NCBI RefSeq assembly: GCF_011493005.1
Contig: NZ_CP049158.1
Location: forward strand, 434,001-498,000
DNA: 64,000 nucleotides
Reading direction: 5' to 3'
DNA from: Caballeronia sp. SBC1
GTDB taxonomy: Bacteria > Pseudomonadota > Gammaproteobacteria > Burkholderiales > Burkholderiaceae
The notes beneath the pieces were generated by a model. That model saw only the letters and a list, made by a program, of their open reading frames with translations. It was not told the DNA's origin and ran no database searches. Positions 1 through 8,648 of this stretch are shown here, in pieces. Position 1 is the first letter of the stretch; every line of letters starts with the position of its first letter. Made by a program: the position numbers and the translations under genes.

Positions 1-1059
1 GCCGCAGGCGACCAGCGCGGTGCCGCAGATCGGGAACCAGCGGTATTTGCCGATCTTGCTGATCACACGGCCACTGATGATGGAGCTGGACAATATGCCG
101 GCCATCATCGGCAGGACTTGCAGGCCGGCTTGCGACGGTGTCGACCCCTTCGCCACTTGCAGATACAGCGGCAGGAAGGTGATGGCGCCGAACAGCGAAA
201 ATCCGACGATGAAACCGATCAGCCCGCTCAGCACGAAGGTGCGTTCCCTGAACAGCTCAAGCGGCATAATTGGTTCATCGGCGAGCCGCTCTTCGTAGAT
301 AAAACCGCCCAGCGTAATGAATCCAAGCGCGAGCGTGAACCAAAGCTGCGGGGAGCTCCACGGCAGCAGCGTGCCGCCCTGGCTGGTAAAAAGGATGATA
401 CAAGTGAGCGATGCAGCTAAGAACGCGGCGCCCATGTAATCGATTTTATGCTTCACATGCGCCACGTGCGGTTTGAACACGAGCCCGATCACGATCAGCG
501 CCAATACGCCCAGCGGCACGTTGATGTAGAAGATCCAGCGCCAAGAGAGATGTTCGACAATGAACCCGCCCAGCAGCGGTCCGACGACCGTCGCGAGTCC
601 GAATACGCCGCCGAACAAGCCCTGGTAGCGCCCGCGTTCGGCGGGTGGAATGACGTCGGCAATGGCGGCCATGGTCACGACCATCAAACCGCCGCCGCCG
701 AGCCCCTGCAATGCGCGCAACACGATCAGCTGGGTCATGTCCTGCGCGACGCCGCACAGGATGGAGCCGGCAAGAAAGATGAGGATTGACGCCTGAATGA
801 CGACTTTGCGGCCGAACAGATCGCCGAATTTTCCGTACAGCGGCACCACGATAGTCGACGTCAGCAAGTATGACGTCACGACCCACGACAGGCTTTCGAG
901 CCCGCCCAGCTCGCCTACGATGGTTGGCAGCGCCGTGGAAACGATAGTCTGGTCGAGCGCGCCGAGCAGCATGACGAGCAGCAGCGCCGTGAAGAGCAGC
1001 CGGATTGGAGGTCGCTCTTCAACGGCGGCAAGTGAGACAGAGGGTTGCAGGGATTCCAT
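1..1059 (-). CDS. DHA2-type MFS drug efflux transporter (3' end beyond window)
   Basis: The gene runs off the left edge, so only the first 353 codons are visible. The protein opens with a short cytoplasmic tail and then a hydrophobic helix carrying the LGALDQTIVSTALPTI motif, which is typical of 14-helix DHA2 drug:proton antiporters. The loop motif GKFGDLFGRK follows, and then LRALQGLGGGG. These support a proton-coupled inner-membrane exporter. The start at 1059 is the first Met before the conserved helix. The gene is divergent from a TetR-type regulator 73 bp away, the usual arrangement for a substrate-inducible pump, so repression by that neighbour is likely. The substrate cannot be read from the sequence. 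Confidence 0.9.
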   Translation of the reverse strand, partial: MESLQPSVSLAAVEERPPIRLLFTALLLVMLLGALDQTIVSTALPTIVGELGGLESLSWVVTSYLLTSTIVVPLYGKFGDLFGRKVVIQASILIFLAGSILCGVAQDMTQLIVLRALQGLGGGGLMVVTMAAIADVIPPAERGRYQGLFGGVFGLATVVGPLLGGFIVEHLSWRWIFYINVPLGVLALIVIGLVFKPHVAHVKHKIDYMGAAFLAASLTCIILFTSQGGTLLPWSSPQLWFTLALGFITLGGFIYEERLADEPIMPLELFRERTFVLSGLIGFIVGFSLFGAITFLPLYLQVAKGSTPSQAGLQVLPMMAGILSSSIISGRVISKIGKYRWFPICGTALVACG

Positions 1060-1079
1060 TCAGCCGCCCGATGAGATAA

Positions 1080-1097
1080 ATTAATGTTGGAGTTAAT
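1080..1097. promoter_or_regulatory. Candidate TetR operator in the divergent promoter
   Basis: An AT-rich inverted repeat (ATTAA, 8 nt, TTAAT) lies in the 73 bp between the divergent pump and TetR genes. The arms are short and the surroundings AT-rich, so chance is possible. Position is the main argument. Confidence 0.25.
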
Positions 1098-1132
1098 ATT
1101 AGGCGACGCCATTCCCGGGGTCAATTGCCGCT

Positions 1133-1831
1133 ATGACTAAAGATGTAACCGATCCTTCTGAACATTCCGAATCTTCCGTCCCCGTCGAGTCGCCGAAGGC
1201 TGGCCGCCGGCCCGGGCGGCCGACCGGCGTGCAGCATGGCGAGCCGCGGGCGCTTCTTCTGGACGTCGCGCTGGTTTTATTTGCGCGTCAGGGAATCATG
1301 GAGACCACGCTCGGCGCGATCGCGCGAGAGGCGGGCGTGACGCCGGCCATGGTTCATTACTATTTCAAGACGCGCGATCAACTGCTGGATGTGTTGATCG
1401 ATGAGCGATTCGTGCCGTTGCGTGCTGAACTTGGGCGGGCGTTCGCCGATTCGGACGCGGAGCCCGCGGAGGCATTGCGCGCATTCGCCGAGGGTCTTGT
1501 TGCTGTGGCGGAGCGGCATCCGTGGTTTGCGACGCTATGGGTACGTGAGGTGATCAGCGAAGGGGGATTGCTGCGCCAGCGCATTGCCGAGCGTTTCGGC
1601 GATGCCAATAAGAAGGCATCGATCGCACGGATTGCGCAGTGGCAGAAGGAGGGCAAGCTCAACCCGCACCTGGAGCCGTCGCTGCTGTTTGTGTCGGTAT
1701 TCGGACTGACAGTGTTGCCGCTGGCGGTGACTTATACATGGGCTGAGGAGAGCGGCGGTTGTGCGCCCAGGCGCGATCAGATCGCGCGGCATGCGGTGGC
1801 GTTGCTGATGCACGGCGTCGGGCCAGTGTGA
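1133..1831 (+). CDS. TetR/AcrR family transcriptional regulator
   Basis: This is a 232-residue protein with an N-terminal helix-turn-helix at about residues 40-85. The pattern (LFARQGIMETTLGAIAREAG, then TPAMVHYYFKTRDQLL) is standard for TetR regulators. A roughly 30-residue charged, proline-rich extension precedes it. The C-terminal half is the usual variable helical ligand and dimer domain, with no recognisable ligand signature. It is transcribed away from the DHA2 pump and probably represses it and itself. The ATG at 1133 gives a normal family length. Confidence 0.9.
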   Translation: MTKDVTDPSEHSESSVPVESPKAGRRPGRPTGVQHGEPRALLLDVALVLFARQGIMETTLGAIAREAGVTPAMVHYYFKTRDQLLDVLIDERFVPLRAELGRAFADSDAEPAEALRAFAEGLVAVAERHPWFATLWVREVISEGGLLRQRIAERFGDANKKASIARIAQWQKEGKLNPHLEPSLLFVSVFGLTVLPLAVTYTWAEESGGCAPRRDQIARHAVALLMHGVGPV

Positions 1832-1867
1832 GAGGTGGTTTTTGCTCGCGCCGGTGGACGGGGTTGC

Positions 1868-2078
1868 GGTTCTTGCGGCTGGGATTAGCGGTCGGGGTCA
1901 ATGCCGGGTTGCTGCTTTCTGGCTTATCGATCTGCTTAGGTTAGCTAATTTATTTATCGCTATTAGCCACTGCGCGCGGCTAATAGCGATAAAGAGAATA
2001 TCCAACTCTCGCAGACCACCAACGCCGAACGCAGCAACCCGGCATTGACTCCGACCGCCAACCCCAGAACCTGGCACC
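1868..2078. repeat. Large imperfect palindrome of about 210 bp
   Basis: The region is one long inverted repeat centred near position 1973. The inner arms 1953-1968 and 1978-1993 match over 16 of 16 bases around a 9-nt loop. The outer arms 1888-1915 and 2031-2058 match over 27 of 28 bases. Both pairs share exactly the same centre. The DNA between them still pairs at roughly 60 percent without gaps, and pairing decays outside about 1868 and 2078. It lies between the TetR gene and an MFS gene and contains no convincing coding frame. A decayed MITE-like element or a very long hairpin are both possible. Confidence 0.85.
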
Positions 2079-2299
2079 CCGGCCTGAACCCACAGCAGCT
2101 TAACCCGGAACCGCCATAAGAATCATTGTTAATGACGCTCAAGAAGAATGTTCCGATGTCTGTAACAAATCTGCCGATACGCCGTTAAAATGCGCGCCGG
2201 GGAAGCGGCTCGGCCGCTCGACGAAACGGGCGCGTCGCCGGTCGGCATCGGCACGACAAGCGGCCGCATAAGCTGCCCACGACAAGGAGACATAAATCG

Positions 2300-3739
2300 A
2301 TGACAACTGCTCAGGACCTCGCTCAATCCCGAACTGATCATGACCACTTCGTTCGTGCATCGGATTCGCTAAGCGCGGGCACGATTTCCGCGCGACTCGA
2401 TCGCCTGCCGGCGACCCGTTCAATGTGGACGCTCGTCGTCTTGCTGAGCCTCGGGTTTTTCTTCGAACTCTACGATCTGCTGTACTCAGGCTACGTTGCG
2501 CCGGGGCTGGTCAAGAGCGGCATTCTGACGTCTACCACCGTCGGCCTGTTCGGCATGACGGGTGTCGCGAGTTTCATCGCGTCGCTGTTCCTTGGCTTGT
2601 TCATCGGCACGATTGCTTGCGGTTTTCTCGCCGATCGTTTCGGGCGTCGCGCCATCTTCACTTACTCGCTGCTCTGGTACACGGCCGCGAACGTAATCAT
2701 GGCGTTCCAGGACTCGGCCGGCGGCCTCAACTTCTGGCGCTTCATGGCGGGGTTGGGCATCGGCGTGGAGTTGGTAACCATCGGCACGTACATCTCCGAA
2801 CTGGTGCCCAAACACATTCGAGGCCGCGCTTTCGCGTGCGAGCAAGCGGTTGGTTTCGCGGCCGTGCCGGTCGTCGCATTCCTCTCCTATGCGCTGGTGC
2901 CGAACAAGCCCTTCGGTTTCGATGGCTGGCGCTGGGTCGTATTGATCGGTGCGCATGGCGCGCTGTTCGTTTGGTTCATCCGGCGCGCGTTGCCTGAGAG
3001 CCCGCGCTGGCTGGCGCAAAAAGGGCGGCTCGCGGAAGCGGACGCGGTGATGACAGCGCTGGAGGCGAAGGTCGAGAAAGAATATGGCCGGCAGTTGCCG
3101 CCGCCCGCAGCGCCTGAGCCGGTCAGCACACGCGGATCGTTCCGTGACATGTGGGTCGCGCCCTACGGCAAGCGCGCGACCATGATGATCATCTTCAACA
3201 TCTTCCAGACGGTGGGTTTCTACGGTTTCGCCAACTGGGTGCCGACGCTCCTGATTCACCAGGGCATCACGATCACGACCAGCCTGATGTACTCGACGAT
3301 CATTGCGCTTGCCGCACCGGTCGGCCCGATCATCGGCTTGTTCATGGCCGATAAATTCGAGCGCAAGAGCGTGATTGTTGTGATGGCGGGTGCGATCGTG
3401 GTGTGCGGGCTGGTGTTCAGCCAAGTCTCGGGCGCAGCGCTGTTGGTCTGCATGGGCGTGGGCTTGACGCTCGCCAGCAACATCATGTCGTATAGCTTCC
3501 ATGCGTATCAGACCGAGCTTTTCCCCACCAGCATCCGGGCGCGTGCGGTCGGCTTCGTGTATTCGTGGAGCCGCTTTTCGGCCATCTTCACGTCGTTCTT
3601 CATCGCGGGTGTGTTGAAGGCGTTCGGCACGACCGGGGTGTTTATGTTTATTGCCGGCGCGATGGTGGTGGTGATGCTGGCTATCGGCTTGATGGGACCG
3701 AAAACACGGGACTTGGCGCTGGAACAAATTTCGCATTGA
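2300..3739 (+). CDS. MFS transporter, sugar/aromatic-acid porter type
   Basis: This is a 479-residue, 12-helix major facilitator. Diagnostic pieces are LADRFGRR in loop 2-3, [13 protein letters not shown] with [14 protein letters not shown] (a PExxR-like motif of the sugar and metabolite porters), [11 protein letters not shown] after helix 6, and MADKFERKS in the second half. The ATG at 2300 is preceded by a good ribosome-binding site (aaggag, about 10 nt upstream). It stands alone between a large palindrome and a ferritin-like gene, so context gives no substrate. Related transporters in Burkholderiaceae carry organic acids or aromatic compounds, but that is family knowledge, not evidence here. 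Confidence 0.85.
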   Translation: MTTAQDLAQSRTDHDHFVRASDSLSAGTISARLDRLPATRSMWTLVVLLSLGFFFELYDLLYSGYVAPGLVKSGILTSTTVGLFGMTGVASFIASLFLGLFIGTIACGFLADRFGRRAIFTYSLLWYTAANVIMAFQDSAGGLNFWRFMAGLGIGVELVTIGTYISELVPKHIRGRAFACEQAVGFAAVPVVAFLSYALVPNKPFGFDGWRWVVLIGAHGALFVWFIRRALPESPRWLAQKGRLAEADAVMTALEAKVEKEYGRQLPPPAAPEPVSTRGSFRDMWVAPYGKRATMMIIFNIFQTVGFYGFANWVPTLLIHQGITITTSLMYSTIIALAAPVGPIIGLFMADKFERKSVIVVMAGAIVVCGLVFSQVSGAALLVCMGVGLTLASNIMSYSFHAYQTELFPTSIRARAVGFVYSWSRFSAIFTSFFIAGVLKAFGTTGVFMFIAGAMVVVMLAIGLMGPKTRDLALEQISH

Positions 3740-3745
3740 GATATA

Positions 3746-3767
3746 GATCACGCCTCTGTGCGTGATC
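3746..3767 (+). terminator. Hairpin after the MFS gene, terminator-like
   Basis: An 8-bp perfect stem (GATCACGC / GCGTGATC) with a 6-nt loop lies 7 bp after the MFS stop codon. No strong T-run follows, so it may be a weak terminator or a 3'-end stabilising hairpin. Confidence 0.4.
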
Positions 3768-3814
3768 TCGTTATGGTCCGGTGCGCTTGACCAGGCATCG
3801 CGGCAGAAGATCGC

Positions 3815-3840
3815 GCGTTATGCCAAAATCTGCATAACGC
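3815..3840. promoter_or_regulatory. Perfect 9-bp inverted repeat upstream of the ferritin-like gene
   Basis: GCGTTATGC and GCATAACGC pair perfectly around an 8-nt AT-rich loop, 22 bp before the start codon at 3862. The position suits an operator or a 5'-UTR hairpin. There is no regulator gene next to it to suggest the binder. Confidence 0.45.
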
Positions 3841-3861
3841 GATTCCTTCTTCCGTTACGCC

Positions 3862-4755
3862 ATGTCCGACACGCTCACGCCTGCCGAAGCCGACTACGCG
3901 ATGCGTCACTGGACGTATCGATCCACTGGCCAGATCAAGATTGGCTCCGCACAACATAAGCGCATGTTCTGCGAGATGCTGCTCACGACTCACAATCCCT
4001 ACAAGCCCGCGGTCATCGACTGGCCGATGCTGGCGCCTGCCGTGCTCAAGCGCGTCACGTCGCTGCCTATCTGGGATATTGCGGTGCAGACCGAAGGCCG
4101 CGCGTCGATTCGCGTGTCGACTTTTGCGGCCAGCATCAAAGATCCATTGCTGCGTGAAGCCATTACCATGAACGGTGCCGAGGAGGCGCGCCACAAGGTC
4201 GTACTGTCTCGGCTGGTTCAGGCATACGGCATTGAACTCGCACCCGAGCCGCCGTATCCCGCCCCGAAGGACGCGTTGCGCGCTTGGATGCTCACGGGTT
4301 ACAGCGAATGTATCGATAGCTTCTTTGCGTTTGGCTTATTCGAAGCTGCGCGCAAGTCGGGTTATTTCCCCGAAGAACTGGTTGAAACCTTCGAACCGGT
4401 GATTCAGGAAGAGGCGCGCCATATCCTGTTCTTTGCGAACTGGGTGGCGTGGTACCGGCGCAGCTTGCCGTGGTACCGCCGGCCCTGGTTCTTCGCGAAA
4501 ACCACCAGCGTGTGGTTCTCGCTGATTCGCGATCGTATTTCGCTGGCGCGGGGAATTGACACCAGCGGCGCCGCGCAGGACATGAATTTCCCGGCGAACG
4601 TGGGTGATTCGGTGGGCGGCGGGATATCGGCGAGGGCGATGATTGATTTGTGCCTGACCGAAAACGAACGCCGCATGGGCGGTTACGACGCCCGTCTTTT
4701 GCGGCCCGTGACCGTGCCTTGGCTCGCTCGGATTGCGCGTCGATTTATCAAATAG
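3862..4755 (+). CDS. Ferritin-like diiron domain protein of unknown function
   Basis: The 297-residue protein carries two EExxH-type signatures, EEARHK near residue 107 and EEARHILFF near residue 188. A Glu-rich helix (GYSECIDSFFAFGLFE) lies between them. This pattern of paired ExxH helices is how ferritin-like and rubrerythrin-like proteins bind a diiron centre. No signal peptide or membrane segment is visible, so a cytoplasmic oxidase, hydroxylase or peroxide-handling role is plausible. The substrate is unknown. It stands as a single gene behind a 9-bp hairpin, convergent with the TetR gene downstream. I recognise the fold but not a named family member. Confidence 0.75.
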   Translation: MSDTLTPAEADYAMRHWTYRSTGQIKIGSAQHKRMFCEMLLTTHNPYKPAVIDWPMLAPAVLKRVTSLPIWDIAVQTEGRASIRVSTFAASIKDPLLREAITMNGAEEARHKVVLSRLVQAYGIELAPEPPYPAPKDALRAWMLTGYSECIDSFFAFGLFEAARKSGYFPEELVETFEPVIQEEARHILFFANWVAWYRRSLPWYRRPWFFAKTTSVWFSLIRDRISLARGIDTSGAAQDMNFPANVGDSVGGGISARAMIDLCLTENERRMGGYDARLLRPVTVPWLARIARRFIK

Positions 4756-4840
4756 CAACTAACTGTCTGGCGGTTTTGGCCCTGCGAATGGGCGGGGATA
4801 GTGGATTATTCTTTAAGGCAGATTTGCAACTAACTGTCTG
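4755..4840. repeat. Pair of identical 15-bp direct repeats
   Basis: GCAACTAACTGTCTG occurs at 4755-4769 and again at 4826-4840, 71 bp apart. The first copy overlaps the ferritin-like stop codon. The space between holds no gene. Function is unknown, and a small duplication or paired regulatory sites are possible. Confidence 0.7.
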
Positions 4841-4870
4841 CGCGACCCGCGTCCGCGAGTGTCAGCACGC

Positions 4871-5596
4871 TCATTTCTCCCGGCTCGCCGCCGCTTCAAA
4901 CCGTCGCGATGCGTCTTCCACCTCCTGTCTGAACTGCGCAAGCGCGGTCAGGCTGGCAGCGGGGGGCTGTAGCGCCGTCCACAGCACGTCGATAAGTTCA
5001 TCGGCGGTCGTATCGATCTGAGCCTGACTCAGATGTCGCTTCGCCAGCGCCGCGTCCCACAACACGTGTTCCATAGGTCCGAAGACCAGCGAGCGCATCA
5101 GCCGCAACGGCAAGTCTGCCCGAACCTGGCCTACTGTCTGACCATGTGCGAGCACGTTCATTAGCGGCGCGGTATAGCGGCGTTGAAGGTCGGTGAGCGC
5201 GTCGCCGAGGTCATGATGTTTCGTCCGCCCCTCCGATAAAACCAGCGCGCACAACCCCGTTCCGTTCACTAGCATCAGCCGCAAATGCGTCCTCACGATA
5301 AACGCAAACTGCTGGCGCACGCTGCCGTCGCGGGGCAGGCCGGATTCGAATGCCTCGATGATCTCGTCATACCAATCCGCGATCACCCTCGCGCACAACT
5401 CCCTTTTACCGCTGAAGTAGCTGAACACCGTTGCCTCTGAAATTCCCGCACGCTGGGCGATTTCGGCGCTGGTGGCGGCGTCGTAGCCCTTTTCGGCGAA
5501 AACGTCGCGGCCGGCCTGAAGAATGTCCTTCACGCGTTGCTGCGACTTGACGCCGGCGGGCGTGCGGCGATTTCCGGTGACAGGAGTGGAGGACAT
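4871..5596 (-). CDS. TetR family regulator of the adjacent leucine/isovalerate operon (LiuQ-like)
   Basis: The 241-residue protein has a TetR helix-turn-helix near residues 20-65 (AGRDVFAEKGYDAATSAEIA, then SEATVFSYFSGKRELC). It is divergent from liuA-liuB-liuD. Betaproteobacteria are known to control liu genes with a TetR-type factor (LiuQ) in place of the MerR-type LiuR found in other groups, so this is the obvious candidate. Two matching palindromes of TGAG-N5-CTCA form lie in the shared promoter. Inducer binding, presumably of a branched-chain acyl-CoA, is inferred from the pathway. The identification rests on position and fold, not on sequence identity to a studied LiuQ. Confidence 0.75.
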   Translation of the reverse strand: MSSTPVTGNRRTPAGVKSQQRVKDILQAGRDVFAEKGYDAATSAEIAQRAGISEATVFSYFSGKRELCARVIADWYDEIIEAFESGLPRDGSVRQQFAFIVRTHLRLMLVNGTGLCALVLSEGRTKHHDLGDALTDLQRRYTAPLMNVLAHGQTVGQVRADLPLRLMRSLVFGPMEHVLWDAALAKRHLSQAQIDTTADELIDVLWTALQPPAASLTALAQFRQEVEDASRRFEAAASREK

Positions 5597-5626
5597 AGAA
5601 AGGCGTACGCGATGATGAACCAGATG

Positions 5627-5639
5627 TGAGCGTAGCTCA
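5627..5639. promoter_or_regulatory. Operator-like palindrome 1 of the liu promoter
   Basis: TGAGCGTAGCTCA is a perfect palindrome around a 3-nt centre, 30 bp before the start of the divergent TetR gene. A near-copy sits 76 bp away on the operon side, so the pair is a candidate binding site for that regulator. Confidence 0.5.
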
Positions 5640-5702
5640 AATCCCTATTGACGGGAAGTGCCATTCGGCGTGAAACTGCCATCCATCATGGAAATTACCG
5701 AG

Positions 5703-5715
5703 TGTGAGTGCGGCT
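5703..5715. promoter_or_regulatory. Operator-like palindrome 2 of the liu promoter
   Basis: TGAGTGCGGCTCA repeats the TGAG-N5-CTCA design of the site at 5627-5639. It lies 79 bp before the liuA start, so it could overlap or sit just upstream of the operon promoter. Confidence 0.5.
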
Positions 5716-5793
5716 CATAGTTTGATCAATCATTTGATCCTGTCGACACCACGCTGCCGCCCCCAAGCCGATACCCCGAAGAAGGAGACCCGC

Positions 5794-6975
5794 ATGAACG
5801 ACGTACCCGGTCTGAATTTCGCCCTGGGCGAAGACATCGACATGTTGCGCGACTCGCTCGCCAATTTCGCCGCGAAGGAGATTGCTCCGCGCGCCGCTGA
5901 GATCGATAAAACCGATCAGTTTCCCATGGACCTCTGGAAGAAATTCGGCGATCTCGGCGTGCTCGGCATGACGGTCTCTGAAGAGTACGGCGGCGCGAAC
6001 ATGGGCTATACGGCGCACATGGTCGCGATGGAAGAGATTTCGCGGGCGTCGGCGTCGGTGGGCTTGTCGTATGGCGCGCATTCCAACTTGTGCGTGAACC
6101 AGATTCATCGCAACGGCACTGAAGCGCAGAAGTGCAAATATCTGCCGGGGCTGGTGTCGGGCGAGCACATCGGCGCGCTGGCAATGAGCGAGCCGAACGC
6201 CGGATCGGACGTGGTCAGCATGAAGCTGCGCGCCGATGAAAAGGGCGATCACTACGTGCTCAACGGCACGAAGATGTGGATCACCAACGGGCCGGATTGC
6301 GACACGCTTGTGGTCTATGCGAAGACGGATATCGAAGCCGGCGCGAAGGGTATTACGGCGTTTATCGTCGAGAAGGGCATGAAGGGCTTTTCTGTCGCGC
6401 AGAAGCTCGACAAGCTCGGTATGCGCGGGTCGCATACCGGCGAACTCGTGTTCGAGAACGTGGAAGTGCCCAAGGAAAATATTCTTGGGGCATTGAACGG
6501 CGGCGTAAAGGTGCTGATGAGCGGTCTCGACTATGAGCGCGCGGTGCTCGCGGGCGGCCCGACGGGCATCATGGTCGCGTGCATGGACGCGGTCGTGCCG
6601 TACATCCACGACCGCAAGCAGTTCGGTCAGGCGATCGGCGAATTCCAGCTGATTCAAGGCAAGGTCGCCGATCTTTATACGACCTTGCAGGCGTGCCGCG
6701 CGTATCTCTACGCGGTGGGACGTCAACTCGATACGCTCGGTGCAGGTCATGGCCGCCAGGTCCGCAAGGATTGCGCGGGTGTGATTCTCTACACGGCTGA
6801 AAAAGCGACGTGGATGGCCGGCGAAGCGATTCAGATTCTCGGTGGCAATGGCTATATCAACGAGTACCCGGTCGGTCGCCTGTGGCGCGATGCGAAGCTG
6901 TATGAAATCGGCGCAGGTACCAGTGAAATTCGCCGCATGCTGATTGGCCGCGAACTGTTCGCTGAAACAGCTTGA
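5794..6975 (+). CDS. liuA: Isovaleryl-CoA dehydrogenase
   Basis: This FAD-dependent acyl-CoA dehydrogenase of 393 residues oxidises isovaleryl-CoA to 3-methylcrotonyl-CoA in leucine breakdown. The family signatures [10 protein letters not shown] and MWITNG are present. The catalytic base appears to be Glu248 in [11 protein letters not shown], the helix-G position used by isovaleryl-CoA dehydrogenases. The alternative C-terminal position reads AGTSEI, without the Glu found in short- and medium-chain enzymes. The start at 5794 is chosen for its strong aaggag site, and an in-frame Met 30 codons earlier lacks one. Both subunits of methylcrotonyl-CoA carboxylase follow directly, which fixes the pathway. 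Confidence 0.95.
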   Translation: MNDVPGLNFALGEDIDMLRDSLANFAAKEIAPRAAEIDKTDQFPMDLWKKFGDLGVLGMTVSEEYGGANMGYTAHMVAMEEISRASASVGLSYGAHSNLCVNQIHRNGTEAQKCKYLPGLVSGEHIGALAMSEPNAGSDVVSMKLRADEKGDHYVLNGTKMWITNGPDCDTLVVYAKTDIEAGAKGITAFIVEKGMKGFSVAQKLDKLGMRGSHTGELVFENVEVPKENILGALNGGVKVLMSGLDYERAVLAGGPTGIMVACMDAVVPYIHDRKQFGQAIGEFQLIQGKVADLYTTLQACRAYLYAVGRQLDTLGAGHGRQVRKDCAGVILYTAEKATWMAGEAIQILGGNGYINEYPVGRLWRDAKLYEIGAGTSEIRRMLIGRELFAETA

Positions 6976-6991
6976 GCGAGCGGACAAACCT

Positions 6992-8599
6992 ATGCCGATT
7001 ATCGAATCGAAACTGAATCCACGCAGCGACGAATTCCGCGCGAACGCGGCGGCGCTTGAAGCGCTTGTCGCGGATCTGAAGGAAAAGGTCGAGAAGATTG
7101 CGTTGGGCGGCGGACAAGCTGCTCGCGACAAACACATGTCGCGCGGCAAACTGCTGCCCCGCGATCGCATCGCGCAATTGCTTGATCCGGGCACACCGTT
7201 TCTCGAGTTGTCCCAACTGGCCGCCTACGGCATGTACAACGACGACGCCCCCGGTGCCGGCGTGATTACGGGCATTGGCAGGATCGCGGGGCAAGAATGC
7301 GTGATCGTCTGTAACGACGCAACCGTGAAGGGCGGCACGTACTATCCGGTGACGGTTAAGAAGCATCTTCGAGCGCAAGAGATTGCGGAAGAAAACCGCT
7401 TGCCGTGCGTGTATCTCGTCGATTCGGGCGGCGCGAATCTCCCGAATCAGGACGATGTATTTCCCGATCGCGATCACTTCGGCCGCATCTTTTATAACCA
7501 GGCGAACATGTCGGCGAAGGGCATTTCGCAGATCGCAGTGGTAATGGGATCGTGCACCGCGGGCGGCGCATACGTGCCTGCAATGAGCGATGAATCGATC
7601 ATCGTGAAGAACCAGGGCACGATTTTTCTGGGCGGTCCGCCGCTCGTGAAAGCGGCAACCGGCGAAGAGGTCAGCGCGGAAGATCTTGGAGGCGGTGACG
7701 TGCATACACGGTTGTCGGGCGTCGTCGATCACCTCGCTCAAAACGATGCGCATGCGCTGGGAATTGCTCGGAGCATTGTCGGCAATCTGAATCGCGTGAA
7801 GGTATCGCCGGTGGCTTTGCGGGAACCGCTGCCGCCGCGTCATGATCCGCATAGTCTCTACGGCGTGATTCCCGCCGACACCCGCAAGCCGTTCGACATT
7901 CGCGAAGTGATCGCGCGCATTGTCGATGACTCCGCTTTCGATGAATTCAAGGCTCGTTATGGCACGACGTTGGTGTGCGGATTTGCGCATATCTGGGGCC
8001 ATCCGGTTGGCATCATCGCGAACAATGGCATTCTCTTTTCGGAGTCCGCGTTAAAGGGGACGCACTTCATTGAACTGTGCTGCCAGCGCAAGATTCCGCT
8101 CGTGTTCCTGCAGAACATCACGGGCTTCATGGTCGGGCGCAAGTACGAAAACGAGGGCATAGCGCGCAATGGCGCAAAGATGGTGACGGCCGTTGCAACG
8201 GCGAAGGTGCCGAAGTTCACGGTGATTATCGGCGGCTCGTTTGGTGCGGGAAATTACGGCATGTGCGGCCGCGCGTATTCACCCCGTTTTCTCTGGATGT
8301 GGCCGAACGCGCGCATCTCCGTGATGGGTGGCGAGCAGGCGGCGTCCGTGCTCGCGACGGTGCGCCGTGATGGTATTGAGGGCAAGGGCGGCACGTGGTC
8401 GAAGGAAGAGGAGGAGGCTTTCAAGTCGCCGATTCGCGAGCAGTACGAAGTACAGGGGCATCCGTACTACGCGAGCGCACGCCTGTGGGACGACGGCGTG
8501 ATCGACCCGGCGCAGACCCGCGATGTGCTTGGGCTTGGGCTGGCGGCTTCCATGAATGCGCCTATCGAGGACACGCGTTTCGGCGTGTTCCGGATGTGA
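6992..8599 (+). CDS. liuB: Methylcrotonyl-CoA carboxylase, carboxyltransferase (beta) subunit
   Basis: This 535-residue crotonase-fold carboxyltransferase moves CO2 from carboxybiotin to 3-methylcrotonyl-CoA. Visible hallmarks are [15 protein letters not shown] near the N terminus, [35 protein letters not shown] (acyl-CoA pocket), and [14 protein letters not shown] with [16 protein letters not shown] in the second half. The length matches MccB. The gene starts 16 bp after liuA, so the two are co-transcribed. The start at 6992 fits the family N terminus [10 protein letters not shown], and an upstream in-frame Met would overlap liuA. Confidence 0.95.
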   Translation: MPIIESKLNPRSDEFRANAAALEALVADLKEKVEKIALGGGQAARDKHMSRGKLLPRDRIAQLLDPGTPFLELSQLAAYGMYNDDAPGAGVITGIGRIAGQECVIVCNDATVKGGTYYPVTVKKHLRAQEIAEENRLPCVYLVDSGGANLPNQDDVFPDRDHFGRIFYNQANMSAKGISQIAVVMGSCTAGGAYVPAMSDESIIVKNQGTIFLGGPPLVKAATGEEVSAEDLGGGDVHTRLSGVVDHLAQNDAHALGIARSIVGNLNRVKVSPVALREPLPPRHDPHSLYGVIPADTRKPFDIREVIARIVDDSAFDEFKARYGTTLVCGFAHIWGHPVGIIANNGILFSESALKGTHFIELCCQRKIPLVFLQNITGFMVGRKYENEGIARNGAKMVTAVATAKVPKFTVIIGGSFGAGNYGMCGRAYSPRFLWMWPNARISVMGGEQAASVLATVRRDGIEGKGGTWSKEEEEAFKSPIREQYEVQGHPYYASARLWDDGVIDPAQTRDVLGLGLAASMNAPIEDTRFGVFRM

Positions 8600-8648
8600 G
8601 CATGCAGAGCGCGCCCTTGCAAACTGATCTCTACTTTCAGGCTTCGTC

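Noticed and set aside
2486..3751. A 421-codon open frame antisense to the MFS transporter
   Set aside because: Composition is His- and Arg-heavy and unlike any protein family. The plus-strand frame has a clear transporter fold and ribosome-binding site.
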